From: Bacteroidota bacterium
GTDB taxonomy: Bacteria; Bacteroidota; Bacteroidia; Chitinophagales; LD1
Reading direction: 5' to 3'
Assembly (NCBI GenBank): GCA_016722375.1
Contig: JADKJG010000007.1
Span: forward strand, 186,001 to 250,000
DNA length: 64,000 nucleotides
A program made the translations under genes and the position numbers. Each line of letters opens with the position of its first letter. The stretch's first letter is position 1. Below are positions 1 through 7,666 of this stretch, piece after piece. The notes under the pieces were generated by a model, which did not search any database, had not been told where the DNA came from, and worked only from the letters and a program-made list of their open reading frames with translations.

Positions 1-388
1 AATTGCTGAAATATTTTTGTTCCGAACCTGATAACTTTTCAAAGCCCTTCATCGCCTTCGGTTCATCACTCAAGCAATCCATCATCTCGACAGAAAATTG
101 AAACGCAGCATCATCGCACACCAGTTGAACATTTATTTTCGCCCCCTTTCTTTTGCCAATGTTTTTTCGCATCGCGGCGTTCAGTGGCATGATAAAATCT
201 CCTTCACCCATCGGTATCAAGGCCACTTGTTTAATAGTATAATCATCCAGCTTTCCTTTCACCCGAAATGATTTTTTCATTCCCGGATAAATCTTTTGTG
301 CCTGTTCCGCCGAAACATGGATGTAGGTCCATCCGGTTTTCTCGCCCTGCTTTTCAAACTTCAGAATAGTCGTGCTGAATTGAATCAT
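1..388 (-). CDS. DUF1905 / YdeI-like protein, C-terminus cut by window edge
   Basis: The minus strand reads ATG at 386-388 and stays open to base 1, about 129 codons. The N-terminal ~95 residues match the DUF1905 pattern: an opening beta strand, then GKLDDYTIKQVALIPMGEG, then a short strand-helix (FIMPLNAAMRKNIGKRKGAK). After that comes a segment like the start of the YdeI/OmpD-associated helical domain (LSDEPKAMKGFEKLSGSEQK). Proteins with this two-domain layout are common in Bacteroidota and have no settled biochemical role. The gene is divergent from yebC with an 84-bp gap. The C-terminus lies outside the window, so full length cannot be judged. Family assignment is by pattern recognition only. 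Confidence 0.7.
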   Translation of the reverse strand, partial: MIQFSTTILKFEKQGEKTGWTYIHVSAEQAQKIYPGMKKSFRVKGKLDDYTIKQVALIPMGEGDFIMPLNAAMRKNIGKRKGAKINVQLVCDDAAFQFSVEMMDCLSDEPKAMKGFEKLSGSEQKYFSN

Positions 389-472
389 ACACAAATTTAT
401 AAAGCTCTGCCAGAGTAGGATTGTCTATCCATCCTTGTTTTTTATTTTCACGCTTCAATCAAAACAATCAAT

Positions 473-1180
473 ATGGGTCGCGCGTTTGAATATCGGAAGG
501 AACGAAAAATGAAAAGATGGGGAGCTATGGCCAAAGCCTTCACCCGCATCGGAAGAGATATTGCCATTGCCGTGAAAGATGGCGGCGGCGACCCCGATAG
601 CAATGCGCGCCTCCGCGCCTGCATCCAAAATGCCAAGGCGGCCAACATGCCCAAGACCACCGTCGAGGCGGCGATTAAAAAAGCTACTTCAAAAGATACG
701 ACTTCCTATGATGAAATGACGTACGAGGGCTACGCCGCACATGGCGTCGCGATCGTTGTAGATACCGCTACCGATAACCCCACCCGCACCATTGCCAACC
801 TCCGCACCATCTTCAACAAGAACGGTGGAACGGTCGGCACGCAAGGCGCAGTGGAATATATGTTTAAGAAGAAAGCACTTTTCAAATTCAACATTGGCAA
901 TTTGAATCTCGAAGAACTGGAACTGGAACTGATTGATGGAGGATTATCTGAAATCAGCGAAGAAGATGGTTTGGTTTCTGCTTATGCCGAATTTACCGAC
1001 TTCGGAAATCTTGCAAAAACGCTCGAAGCCAAAGGCATCGAAGTCATCGAATCCGGCTACGACAAAATCCCCGACTTCTATAAAGAGTTAGACGATGCCG
1101 GCGCCGAAGAAGTCATCAAACTGATTGAAAAACTCGAAGAAGACGACGACGTGCAGCAGGTGTTTCATAATATGAAGTAG
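473..1180 (+). CDS. yebC: YebC/TACO1 family translation factor or regulator
   Basis: 235 residues, the usual length for the family. The N-terminus MGRAFEYRKERKMKRWGAMA is the Bacteroidota form of the YebC start, followed by the conserved KAFTRIGRDIAIAVKDGGGD block, N-A-R-L-R-x-C-I and the NMPKTTVEAAIKKA helix. A glycine-rich middle section (TVGTQGAVEYMF) and an acidic C-terminus (EKLEEDDDVQQVFHNM) complete the three-domain fold. YebC proteins were first described as DNA-binding regulators (PmpR). Related TACO1 proteins act on translation, helping ribosomes through difficult sequences. Which role applies here cannot be told from sequence. The ATG at 473 is the only sensible start; no clear Shine-Dalgarno precedes it, as is normal in this phylum. 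Confidence 0.9.
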   Translation: MGRAFEYRKERKMKRWGAMAKAFTRIGRDIAIAVKDGGGDPDSNARLRACIQNAKAANMPKTTVEAAIKKATSKDTTSYDEMTYEGYAAHGVAIVVDTATDNPTRTIANLRTIFNKNGGTVGTQGAVEYMFKKKALFKFNIGNLNLEELELELIDGGLSEISEEDGLVSAYAEFTDFGNLAKTLEAKGIEVIESGYDKIPDFYKELDDAGAEEVIKLIEKLEEDDDVQQVFHNMK

Positions 1181-1217
1181 GCACTTCAATCTTTCCTCAC
1201 GGAGGAATTAAAAAAAT

Positions 1218-1326
1218 TTCACGCTAAGAACGCAAAGGCTAAACGCAAAGTGCACAAAGAAAGCGTTGGCAGAAACCGTCTTTGCGTTCTTTGCGGGGCT
1301 ATTCTCTTCGCGCCCTCTGCGTGAAA
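1218..1326. repeat. REP-like inverted repeat of the ACGCAAAG type
   Basis: The intergenic DNA between the convergent yebC and the 1345-2241 gene carries opposed arms: TTCACGC-TA-AGAACGCAAAG at the left and CTTTGCGTTCTTTGCG plus GCGTGAAA at the right. They could fold into a long imperfect hairpin. Similar ACGCAAAG-rich palindromes are scattered between genes in many Bacteroidota genomes. It may act as a bidirectional transcription end for the two converging genes, but no U-tract is obvious. Confidence 0.6.
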
Positions 1327-1344
1327 CTGCCTTTCTTTTCATTC

Positions 1345-2241
1345 TCATATCCTCTCCACCTCCGCCTCCACTTCCAAATGCTGCCCTCTTTTAATATGGA
1401 ACAAAATGATTTTTGTTTGATAACCATCTCCGCATAATTTCAAATTATACGTCCCCGCTATAAACCGGCGAAAAACCATTCGTCCTTCCTTATCCGTCAC
1501 CGCCTCCTTATTTTTCAATCCCTCAATATTTCCGTGTAAACCAGTCGCAACGGCACCGGTTGCCGTTTTTACAACAACCGTCAGCGTCGTATGCCGGATA
1601 CCCGCCGCTATCACATGCTTCATCAATTTGAACCCATTCACCAGTCCCGGTTGCGTATCAATATATTCTCCATAAAGCAAATCATACATATTCTCAATGG
1701 CCTCGATCGCCGTCAAGTATTCCGTCGGCAACTGCTTCGTTGCCTCCGCCGATTTCTTTTGACGGGCTACCTGCGGCTGCACCCGCGCCTCTTCGTATGC
1801 CGCAATCGCCGCATCAATCGCGGCAATGTCCGCCGCGTTGATGTTCGTCAATATCGCCAGATGCTCCTGCATCACCTTCTGCATTACTCGCGCTCGCTCT
1901 ACCGCCAACTGCTTGTCCCCTCTAAAAATATACGAGAACGCATGGCCCAGTTTTCCCGCCAATTCCATTTCACCTGCCTGCGAAGCCTTCACCCTTCCCT
2001 TCTTCGCAAACTTCACTACAGTCATCGCCATCTTTCGCTTCACGTCCAGACTCATTTTTCCCAACGAACTGTTATCGCGGCTCTGCAAAGTCCCCAATGC
2101 CTTTATCTTGCTCAGCGCCTGATTGAACCTTGTTTGCTCCGCCGCATACTCGGCAATAACTCCTGTTTCTGCCGAATGATTAAGATTAAACTCCTTCACC
2201 CGATCAAAGGAATCGAGATAATTTTTCTGTCTGTTAATCAT
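1345..2241 (-). CDS. hypothetical protein, helical N-terminus plus carboxypeptidase-regulatory-like C-terminus
   Basis: 298 residues with no signal peptide or membrane segment. The first ~210 residues look all-helical and charged (for example VKRKMAMTVVKFAKKGRVKA and a long AADIAAIDAAIAAYEEA helix). The last ~80 residues look like a beta-sandwich: TLTVVVKTATGAVATGLHG, then TDKEGRMVFRRFIAGTYNL, the 'new information plus payload' pattern of carboxypeptidase regulatory-like or CNA-B-like domains. No catalytic motif is visible. It stands alone: convergent with yebC and divergent from the steroid-reductase-like gene, with a 21-bp repeat array in its upstream gap. Function unknown. Confidence 0.65.
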   Translation of the reverse strand: MINRQKNYLDSFDRVKEFNLNHSAETGVIAEYAAEQTRFNQALSKIKALGTLQSRDNSSLGKMSLDVKRKMAMTVVKFAKKGRVKASQAGEMELAGKLGHAFSYIFRGDKQLAVERARVMQKVMQEHLAILTNINAADIAAIDAAIAAYEEARVQPQVARQKKSAEATKQLPTEYLTAIEAIENMYDLLYGEYIDTQPGLVNGFKLMKHVIAAGIRHTTLTVVVKTATGAVATGLHGNIEGLKNKEAVTDKEGRMVFRRFIAGTYNLKLCGDGYQTKIILFHIKRGQHLEVEAEVERI

Positions 2242-2346
2242 TTTTATCTCAAATTAAACTTGAAAAATGGTCTTTCTGATTAAAATATGGCTCTTTAGAT
2301 TCAAAAATACATATTTCGAATCATTGCAAACGTATTTAACAAAGCT

Positions 2347-2535
2347 ACATGTCCATCTAACAATACTACATGTTTAATTGATTATACAACATATTTATTT
2401 AGCATAATTTCATGTTTATTTAGCTAATCTACATATCTATTTGATAGTTGAGCATGTTCATTTGACTAAATAACATGTCAATCTAGCAATACTGCATATC
2501 TATTTGACATAACTGCACGTTTATCTGGCTAATGA
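2347..2535. repeat. 21-bp pitch degenerate tandem array A
   Basis: Nine units begin at 2347, 2368, 2389, 2410, 2431, 2452, 2473, 2494 and 2515, exactly 21 bp apart. The working consensus is ACATGTTTATTTAGCTAAT, with ACATG/ACATA at the unit start as the best-kept part and the rest drifting. No insertion or deletion breaks the spacing. The array fills most of the 481-bp gap between two divergent genes. The AT-rich sequence could in part be promoter DNA for either gene, but no TAnnTTTG box was clear within it. Confidence 0.85.
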
Positions 2536-2722
2536 TTCTATAAAGAATGATTTATCCTGAATGAAGCTGGTTAATTGATTTTCTACCTTCTCACATATTT
2601 GATACTCCTTACTCCAAATATTTTGTTTCCCAGACCGAAATCTCGTTGAAACAAACTGCAAAAGTTTATACAACTCTTGTAGTCTTTAATATGAAGCATG
2701 GTGTTTTATTTCCTGAAGAAGG

Positions 2723-3532
2723 ATGCTGAATAAAAGGATTTTTCATGGAAAAAATCATCTTCGTTTCATGATTCACCTCGAAATGCTAAACCAAATCACC
2801 ACCGTCTGGATGGTGCTGGCTGTCATTACCTTCTTCTTTTTATTGAGACAAACACAACCCTACGGCAGGCACACATCTTCCAAATGGGGCGCATTGATGA
2901 GCAACCGGTGGGGTTGGTTTATACAAGAAGCGCCTTCGATGATTTTCCTTTCTCTGTTTTTCTTTCTGGGAACCATTCAGAAAACACCCGTCAGCTATTT
3001 GCTCTGGGGCCTGTGGATGATTCATTACATCAACCGGACCTTTGTTTTCCCTTTTCGAATTAAAACCAAAGGGAAAAAGATACCGGTGATGATTGTTGCA
3101 GCCGCTATTTGCTTCAATTTCATGAATGGCTTTGTCAACGGCTATTGGCTTGGCAATTTTGGTGGAAATTATGAGCCCAGTGTTTATTTCACTTCAGCAC
3201 AATTCTTCATTGGGGCGATTGTTTTCATCAGTGGCTTCCTTATCAATATTCATTCAGATAATATTCTGATTCATCTGCGCAAGCCTGGAGAAACCGGATA
3301 TAAAATTCCTACCGGCGGAATGTTCCGGTTTGTTTCTTGTCCCAATCACATGGGCGAAATCATTGAGTGGATTGGTTTTGCCATTCTGGCGGGAGGCTTA
3401 CCTGCTTGGAGTTTTGCATTGTGGGCTTTCTGCAACATCGTGCCGAGGTCATTAGACCATCACCGTTGGTATCAGAATAAATTTCCCGACTATCCGAAAG
3501 ACCGCAAAGCAGTGATTCCTTTTATTCTTTAA
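2723..3532 (+). CDS. 3-oxo-5-alpha-steroid 4-dehydrogenase-like membrane enzyme
   Basis: The 269-residue product is a multi-pass membrane protein. Its C-terminal third is a close match to the steroid 5-alpha-reductase / DUF1295 family: NIHSDNILIHLRKPGETGYK, then IPTGGMFRFVSCPNHMGEII, then EWIGFAI, and the ending DYPKDRKAVIPFIL. Family members reduce a C=C bond next to a keto group in steroids, enoyl lipids or polyprenols using NADPH. The natural substrate in bacteria is unknown. A second ATG at 2768 (MIHLEMLNQ) is an alternative start closer to the usual family N-terminus; 2723 has a purine-rich GAAGAAGG just upstream. It converges with the 3535-4014 gene with 2 bp between stops. Confidence 0.85.
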   Translation: MLNKRIFHGKNHLRFMIHLEMLNQITTVWMVLAVITFFFLLRQTQPYGRHTSSKWGALMSNRWGWFIQEAPSMIFLSLFFFLGTIQKTPVSYLLWGLWMIHYINRTFVFPFRIKTKGKKIPVMIVAAAICFNFMNGFVNGYWLGNFGGNYEPSVYFTSAQFFIGAIVFISGFLINIHSDNILIHLRKPGETGYKIPTGGMFRFVSCPNHMGEIIEWIGFAILAGGLPAWSFALWAFCNIVPRSLDHHRWYQNKFPDYPKDRKAVIPFIL

Positions 3533-3534
3533 AA

Positions 3535-4014
3535 CTACCGAGGGCCCATTCCGCCTCTGGGTGCAGGGCGGTCACCTTTCTGCTGCTGGCGTTGGTCGCG
3601 TAGTTCCCGCAGCCTTTGTTGGAATTTATTTTCCACACCATATAGCAGGTTACATTTTTCTTTGCCAAGCGTTGACTCAAATTGTATTTGATACTTCTTC
3701 TTCAGGTCTAATTTCTTTTGTTCAAAATCCAATTGTTCGGTGGCGCTCAAAGGTTCCGAACCCGTATGAAAGTTTTTACGCAAAGAACCCATATCGCTCC
3801 GATATTGGTTATACACCGGCCAGAACTTCTGCGCTTCGGCGGGATTGAGATTCAGTTCCTGTGAGATAAAAGCAACACGTAATGATTCGATGCGGTCTGC
3901 TTTATCATTGCCTCCTTCTGGTTGTTGAGCAAATAATCCAGACATCACCATCATCATAGCGCTTGCCATCAACAGGGTTTTCATATTTAAGATTGACTTC
4001 TTCATTGTTCTCAT
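3535..4014 (-). CDS. small secreted protein, Spy/LTXXQ-like, last gene of the sigma-factor run
   Basis: With the start at 4014 (MRTMKKSILNMKTLLMASAM) the product is about 159 residues with a clear signal peptide ending near GLFAQQ. The mature part is helical and highly charged, with LRVAFISQELNLNPAEAQKF followed by paired KKKYQ and QRLRELRDQRQQQ helices and a proline-rich tail. The pattern resembles periplasmic Spy/CpxP-like proteins and the small helical proteins often placed behind ECF sigma / anti-sigma pairs in Bacteroidota. A longer start at 4038 would overlap the anti-sigma gene by 17 bp and would put extra residues before the signal peptide, so it is disfavoured; 4005 is also possible. 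Likely co-transcribed with the sigma factor. Confidence 0.7.
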   Translation of the reverse strand: MRTMKKSILNMKTLLMASAMMMVMSGLFAQQPEGGNDKADRIESLRVAFISQELNLNPAEAQKFWPVYNQYRSDMGSLRKNFHTGSEPLSATEQLDFEQKKLDLKKKYQIQFESTLGKEKCNLLYGVENKFQQRLRELRDQRQQQKGDRPAPRGGMGPR

Positions 4015-4021
4015 TTTATGT

Positions 4022-4654
4022 TTAATCAAGAATAGCATCGTTTAATTCTTTGTCGCTCACATCTGAAAGCACGCTTCGCACCTTCGACTCCGGCATTTTC
4101 TCTTTCGGTGTGTAATCAAGCAGCGAAGTGTTGAATTCATCCGAATGCGTAGCGAAATAGCTGTTCAGTTCTGCGTTACTTATTTGCGCCATCTGGCAAT
4201 CAACATCCTTACATTGATCCTCTACTTTTATCAGCATCATCACCGCCAGAATAATCATCGTTGCAAACCCCGCAAAAGCCACCGAGTATTTAGGCTTGAA
4301 AATGGAATCGGCTATGCGATCAAAGAAAACATTGATAGAAACCATCCAACCGTTAGGCGAAGTTTCTTTTATTTTTTCTTCACTCTTTATCCTTTGCAGG
4401 ACGGACGATGGAACAGATTGAAAATAAGCAGCGGGTGGAGCCTCCAAGACACTGGTCTTTCCCAACCGCGCCAACTCAGGAGCCACTGAAGATAATTCGG
4501 CAGCCACTTCTTCTGCCCGAATTTTTTTCATCATATCCACTGCGAACGACTTGAAATAATCCACCGGAACCTCACCCACCGAACTCTTATCCAACTTGGC
4601 CAGTCCGGGAGCTACCTCCTTTAGTTCTTTCAATATCTCTTCACTGCTTTTCAT
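4022..4654 (-). CDS. single-pass membrane protein, probable anti-sigma factor
   Basis: 210 residues with one strong membrane segment near residues 122-142 (YSVAFAGFATMIILAVMMLI), a cytoplasmic N-terminal half and a ~65-residue periplasmic tail. It follows the ECF sigma gene by 33 bp, the standard place for its anti-sigma partner. The N-terminal half contains an internal duplication: ELKEVAPGLAKLDKSSVGEV around residue 10 and ELSSVAPELARLGKTSVLEA around residue 53. No HxxxCxxC zinc anti-sigma motif is present, so the link rests on position and topology. The periplasmic tail (FATHSDEFNTSLLDYTPKEK) could be the sensing part. Confidence 0.65.
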   Translation of the reverse strand: MKSSEEILKELKEVAPGLAKLDKSSVGEVPVDYFKSFAVDMMKKIRAEEVAAELSSVAPELARLGKTSVLEAPPAAYFQSVPSSVLQRIKSEEKIKETSPNGWMVSINVFFDRIADSIFKPKYSVAFAGFATMIILAVMMLIKVEDQCKDVDCQMAQISNAELNSYFATHSDEFNTSLLDYTPKEKMPESKVRSVLSDVSDKELNDAILD

Positions 4655-4687
4655 GTGCTTTGTATGACCTTTTCAATTCAAAAAGGT

Positions 4688-5254
4688 TTAATCCTCTTCG
4701 AGAATAATTTTTTCAATTTTCTGTGCTGCATGATGGTAGCTGGCTTTCAACGCACCAACACTAGTGTCGAGTACTTCGCTCATCTGCTCATAGGGCATTT
4801 CATCATAATAGCGCAGATTAAAAACCATCTTTTGTTTTTCAGGAAGACTATCAATCGCCCTTTGCAACTTCCGCTGAATATGTTCACCGTCAATATCGCT
4901 CGATTCTCCTTTTAAATAACTGGCAGGTGAGTAGCCTCCTTCTTCATCTTCCGAGTCGGAGCCGTCGAAAGCTACGGTTGCTTTTCTTGTCCTGCTATTC
5001 AGAAAGGTGATGGTTTCGTTCGTAGCAATGCGATAAATCCAAGTAAAAAGTTGTGAGTCAGCCCGGAAATTCTCTAATGCATTCCATACCTTAACAAAGG
5101 TATTTTGCATTACATCGTTCGTGTCATCATGGCTCTTCACCATTCTGCGCACGTGCCAATAAATTTTTTGCTGATAGGCTTCAATAAGAATAGTAAAGGC
5201 TCGTTCTTTCCCCGAGCCGGAATGAAACAAATCAAGTATTTCTCGGTCGGTCAT
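4688..5254 (-). CDS. ECF RNA polymerase sigma factor
   Basis: 188 residues, normal for a group 4 sigma factor. Sigma2 is visible from about residue 15 (FTILIEAYQQKIYWHVRRMV, then DVMQNTFVKVWNAL and FTWIYRIATNETI). Sigma4 follows an acidic linker at about residue 130 (LPEKQKMVFNLRYYDEMPYE, then SVGALKASYHHAAQKIEKI). It binds core RNA polymerase and redirects it to a stress regulon. Downstream lie its probable anti-sigma factor and a small secreted helical protein. Upstream, 16 bp away, is the C-terminal half of transketolase, so the sigma factor appears to share a transcript with central metabolism genes. Confidence 0.9.
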   Translation of the reverse strand: MTDREILDLFHSGSGKERAFTILIEAYQQKIYWHVRRMVKSHDDTNDVMQNTFVKVWNALENFRADSQLFTWIYRIATNETITFLNSRTRKATVAFDGSDSEDEEGGYSPASYLKGESSDIDGEHIQRKLQRAIDSLPEKQKMVFNLRYYDEMPYEQMSEVLDTSVGALKASYHHAAQKIEKIILEED

Positions 5255-5270
5255 ATTTTCGTTCGCTTTT

Positions 5271-6260
5271 CTATTTTTTCCTTAGTAGCACTTTCTTCAC
5301 CGCATTGATAACATCCGGTGTATCCAAACCATACTTTTTCATTAACTGGTCTGGAGTGCCGCTTTCACCAAAGCTATCATCTACTGCTACATACTCCAGT
5401 GGAGTGGGCTGATGACGCGCCAACAAACTGGCCACAGTGCTTCCCAACCCTCCAATCCGGTTATGTTCTTCAGCTACGACAGCGCATTTGGTTTTAGCCA
5501 CTGAACGTATGACCGCCTCTTCATCTAAAGGTTTAATTGTATGAATATTAATGAGTTCAACCGAAAGCCCTTCTGCTTCTAATTGTTTTGCCGCTTCTAC
5601 TGCCTTCCAAACCAGATGGCCGGTGGCGAAAATGGTGACATCCTTTCCTTCATTCATCACAATCGGTTTGCCAATTTTGAAACTTCCTTCCGGCATAAAG
5701 ATAGGCCACACCGGTCTGCCGAAGCGCAGATAAACCGGGCCTACATATTCAGCCGCAGCAATAGTCGCCTCTTTTGTCTGATTATAATCGCAGGGATTTA
5801 TCACTACCATTCCAGGAAGCATTTGCATCAGGCCGATGTCTTCAAGAATCTGATGTGTGGCACCGTCTTCACCCAGTGTAACCCCCGCGTGTGAAGCGGC
5901 GATCTTTACATTCTTACCCGAATACGCAACCGACTGGCGAATCTGGTCATATACCCTACCGGTGGCAAAATTGGCGAACGTTGTCGCGAAAGGAATCTTT
6001 CCCCCGATAGTCATTCCGGCGGCAATGCCAATCATGTTTGCCTCCGCCACACCCGTTTGAAAAAAGCGGTGGGGAAATTCTTTGATGAAAGCGTCGAGTT
6101 TTAAAGAGCCTACCAAATCAGCGCATAGCGCCACCACGTTGGCATTAGTTCTTCCCAATTCGAGCATACCCGCTCCGAATCCCGAACGAGTGTCCTTATT
6201 TCCTGTAGAAACAAAATCTGCTAAGGTCATAGATGTGTTTGATGATGCTAAATTATTCAT
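5271..6260 (-). CDS. transketolase, C-terminal subunit
   Basis: 329 residues covering the pyrimidine-binding and C-terminal transketolase domains. Visible blocks are RSGFGAGMLELGRTNANVVA at the start, GVAEANMIGIAAGMTIGGKI (the activating glutamate is the E of GVAEANM), HAGVTLGEDGATHQ, YLRFGRP and the C-terminal GSTVASLLARH region. With the N-terminal half at 9150-9995 it would form the thiamine-diphosphate enzyme of the non-oxidative pentose phosphate pathway. Split transketolases are common in Bacteroidota and other phyla, but the halves are usually adjacent; here two VWA genes stand between them. A related annotation, 1-deoxyxylulose-5-phosphate synthase C-terminal part, is less likely given the N-terminal partner. 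Confidence 0.9.
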   Translation of the reverse strand: MNNLASSNTSMTLADFVSTGNKDTRSGFGAGMLELGRTNANVVALCADLVGSLKLDAFIKEFPHRFFQTGVAEANMIGIAAGMTIGGKIPFATTFANFATGRVYDQIRQSVAYSGKNVKIAASHAGVTLGEDGATHQILEDIGLMQMLPGMVVINPCDYNQTKEATIAAAEYVGPVYLRFGRPVWPIFMPEGSFKIGKPIVMNEGKDVTIFATGHLVWKAVEAAKQLEAEGLSVELINIHTIKPLDEEAVIRSVAKTKCAVVAEEHNRIGGLGSTVASLLARHQPTPLEYVAVDDSFGESGTPDQLMKKYGLDTPDVINAVKKVLLRKK

Positions 6261-6283
6261 TGCATTGGTGATTTAGATGCCTT

Positions 6284-7666
6284 TTAAAGTTTCAAACTTA
6301 AACTACCTCCGGAGGTAACCTCAAATTCTTTATCAACGGTGGTGTGAATTGTACGCGCATTCTTTGAACGATAGACCAGACGATATTTGCCCGGCTGAAG
6401 TGTTAATGTTTCCTGCCGGTCTTTCAACCGAAGGTCATAAATCTTTTTCATGCGATTGTCTTCCATGATGAAGATACCTCCATAAGCTTCAAAGACTTTG
6501 TTGATCGTTAAGATACCCGGAGCCGGAATCAACACCTCCGTAGTTTTACTCTGATCAATCTTAACGTTCTTCACGGTCATCCTCGGCAGAGTCATTACCT
6601 CCAGTTCGTAGGTCCCAGTGATATACTTCTCTTTAGAATTGATTCGCTGCACATTCAAGGTTTTCTGTTCGCCGGGATAGTGGACGAGACATTTTATCCG
6701 GTCCAAAGCAGCAGTCTTTGAAATATTACCTTGCAAAATACAGTTCAGATAGCCCTGGGGCGCAGAAATATTGATAACCAAATGCTGATTCTTTTTTAGT
6801 TCAATATTATCTACCACAATGGGGGGGATAGTATGAATCTGTAATTTGTATTTAAACATGGGCGATAAAACCATCGTATCGGGTAAGCCGCGCGCATTCA
6901 TGGAATGATAGAAGTTGAATTTCGCAATACCGGATTCAATATCATAGAATGTCATATTCGCTCCGGTCTCCATGGGCTTGCCGTTCTTATCGTTCAGGTT
7001 TACCTGTACGGTGGTCTTGGCAATGGCTTCAGAAACAACAGTGGATAGGGTAGTTGTAAATTCTTCAGCACTATTGGTGTTGAACAACTTACCCATACAC
7101 CTCATACTACTTACCATGTTTGATTGCAATGACATGCCGATGATAAAAGGGCGAAGGATAACGTTGTGCTTCTCAAGAATCATGGTTACCGAGCAGGCAT
7201 CGCGGTCACAGGCATCTTCACCATCCGTGATGATAATGAGAATATTTTTGGCTGAATAATTGCCGAAATCAAGCGCACTTTTCTCAATGGAATAAACCAG
7301 AGGAGTAATTCCTTTGGGCCTGATTTCTTCCACTTTCTTTCTTATCTTTTTTGCTGTATTCGAATCAATCGCAACTTCGAGGCGCGAATCGCGACAGTTC
7401 TTCTCGGGTTCGGGACTGAGGTGGCCGAACACCCGCAGACCCATTTCTACATTTGGAATCTTAGAAACGCTGTCCACAATTTCTGTAAGTGCTTTGGTGG
7501 CAATCTGCCATTTGGTTCCCCCCTTCCATTCATTTTTCATACTGACCGAAGCGTCAAGCAGAAAAAGAATCCGGGTCCGGTCCTGTGCCTGGAGCGAATC
7601 GGACATCATAACCCACGCGGTCAGGAGAACCACGCAGACAATCTGGTATGATTTTATCCCACTCAT
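6284..7666 (-). CDS. secreted VWA-domain protein (second of a pair)
   Basis: 460 residues with an N-terminal signal peptide ending near SLQAQD. The von Willebrand A domain covers about residues 30-215. Its metal-ion site is complete: DASVS (D-x-S-x-S), the threonine in PKGITPL and the aspartate in ITDGEDAC. Cysteine pairs (KNCRDS, DACDRDAC, MRCMG) suggest disulfides in an exported protein. The C-terminal half is made of beta-sandwich-like segments (TTVQVNLNDKNGKPMETGAN; GTYELEVMTLP). It overlaps the upstream paralogue by 4 bp (ATGA-type) and ends 23 bp before the transketolase C-half, so it sits inside that operon. The ligand is unknown. Confidence 0.85.
   Translation of the reverse strand: MSGIKSYQIVCVVLLTAWVMMSDSLQAQDRTRILFLLDASVSMKNEWKGGTKWQIATKALTEIVDSVSKIPNVEMGLRVFGHLSPEPEKNCRDSRLEVAIDSNTAKKIRKKVEEIRPKGITPLVYSIEKSALDFGNYSAKNILIIITDGEDACDRDACSVTMILEKHNVILRPFIIGMSLQSNMVSSMRCMGKLFNTNSAEEFTTTLSTVVSEAIAKTTVQVNLNDKNGKPMETGANMTFYDIESGIAKFNFYHSMNARGLPDTMVLSPMFKYKLQIHTIPPIVVDNIELKKNQHLVINISAPQGYLNCILQGNISKTAALDRIKCLVHYPGEQKTLNVQRINSKEKYITGTYELEVMTLPRMTVKNVKIDQSKTTEVLIPAPGILTINKVFEAYGGIFIMEDNRMKKIYDLRLKDRQETLTLQPGKYRLVYRSKNARTIHTTVDKEFEVTSGGSLSLKL

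Noticed and set aside
1591..2283. 230-codon plus-strand frame opposite the 1345-2241 gene
   Set aside because: Arginine/histidine/leucine-rich composition typical of an antisense shadow; the minus-strand frame has normal protein composition.
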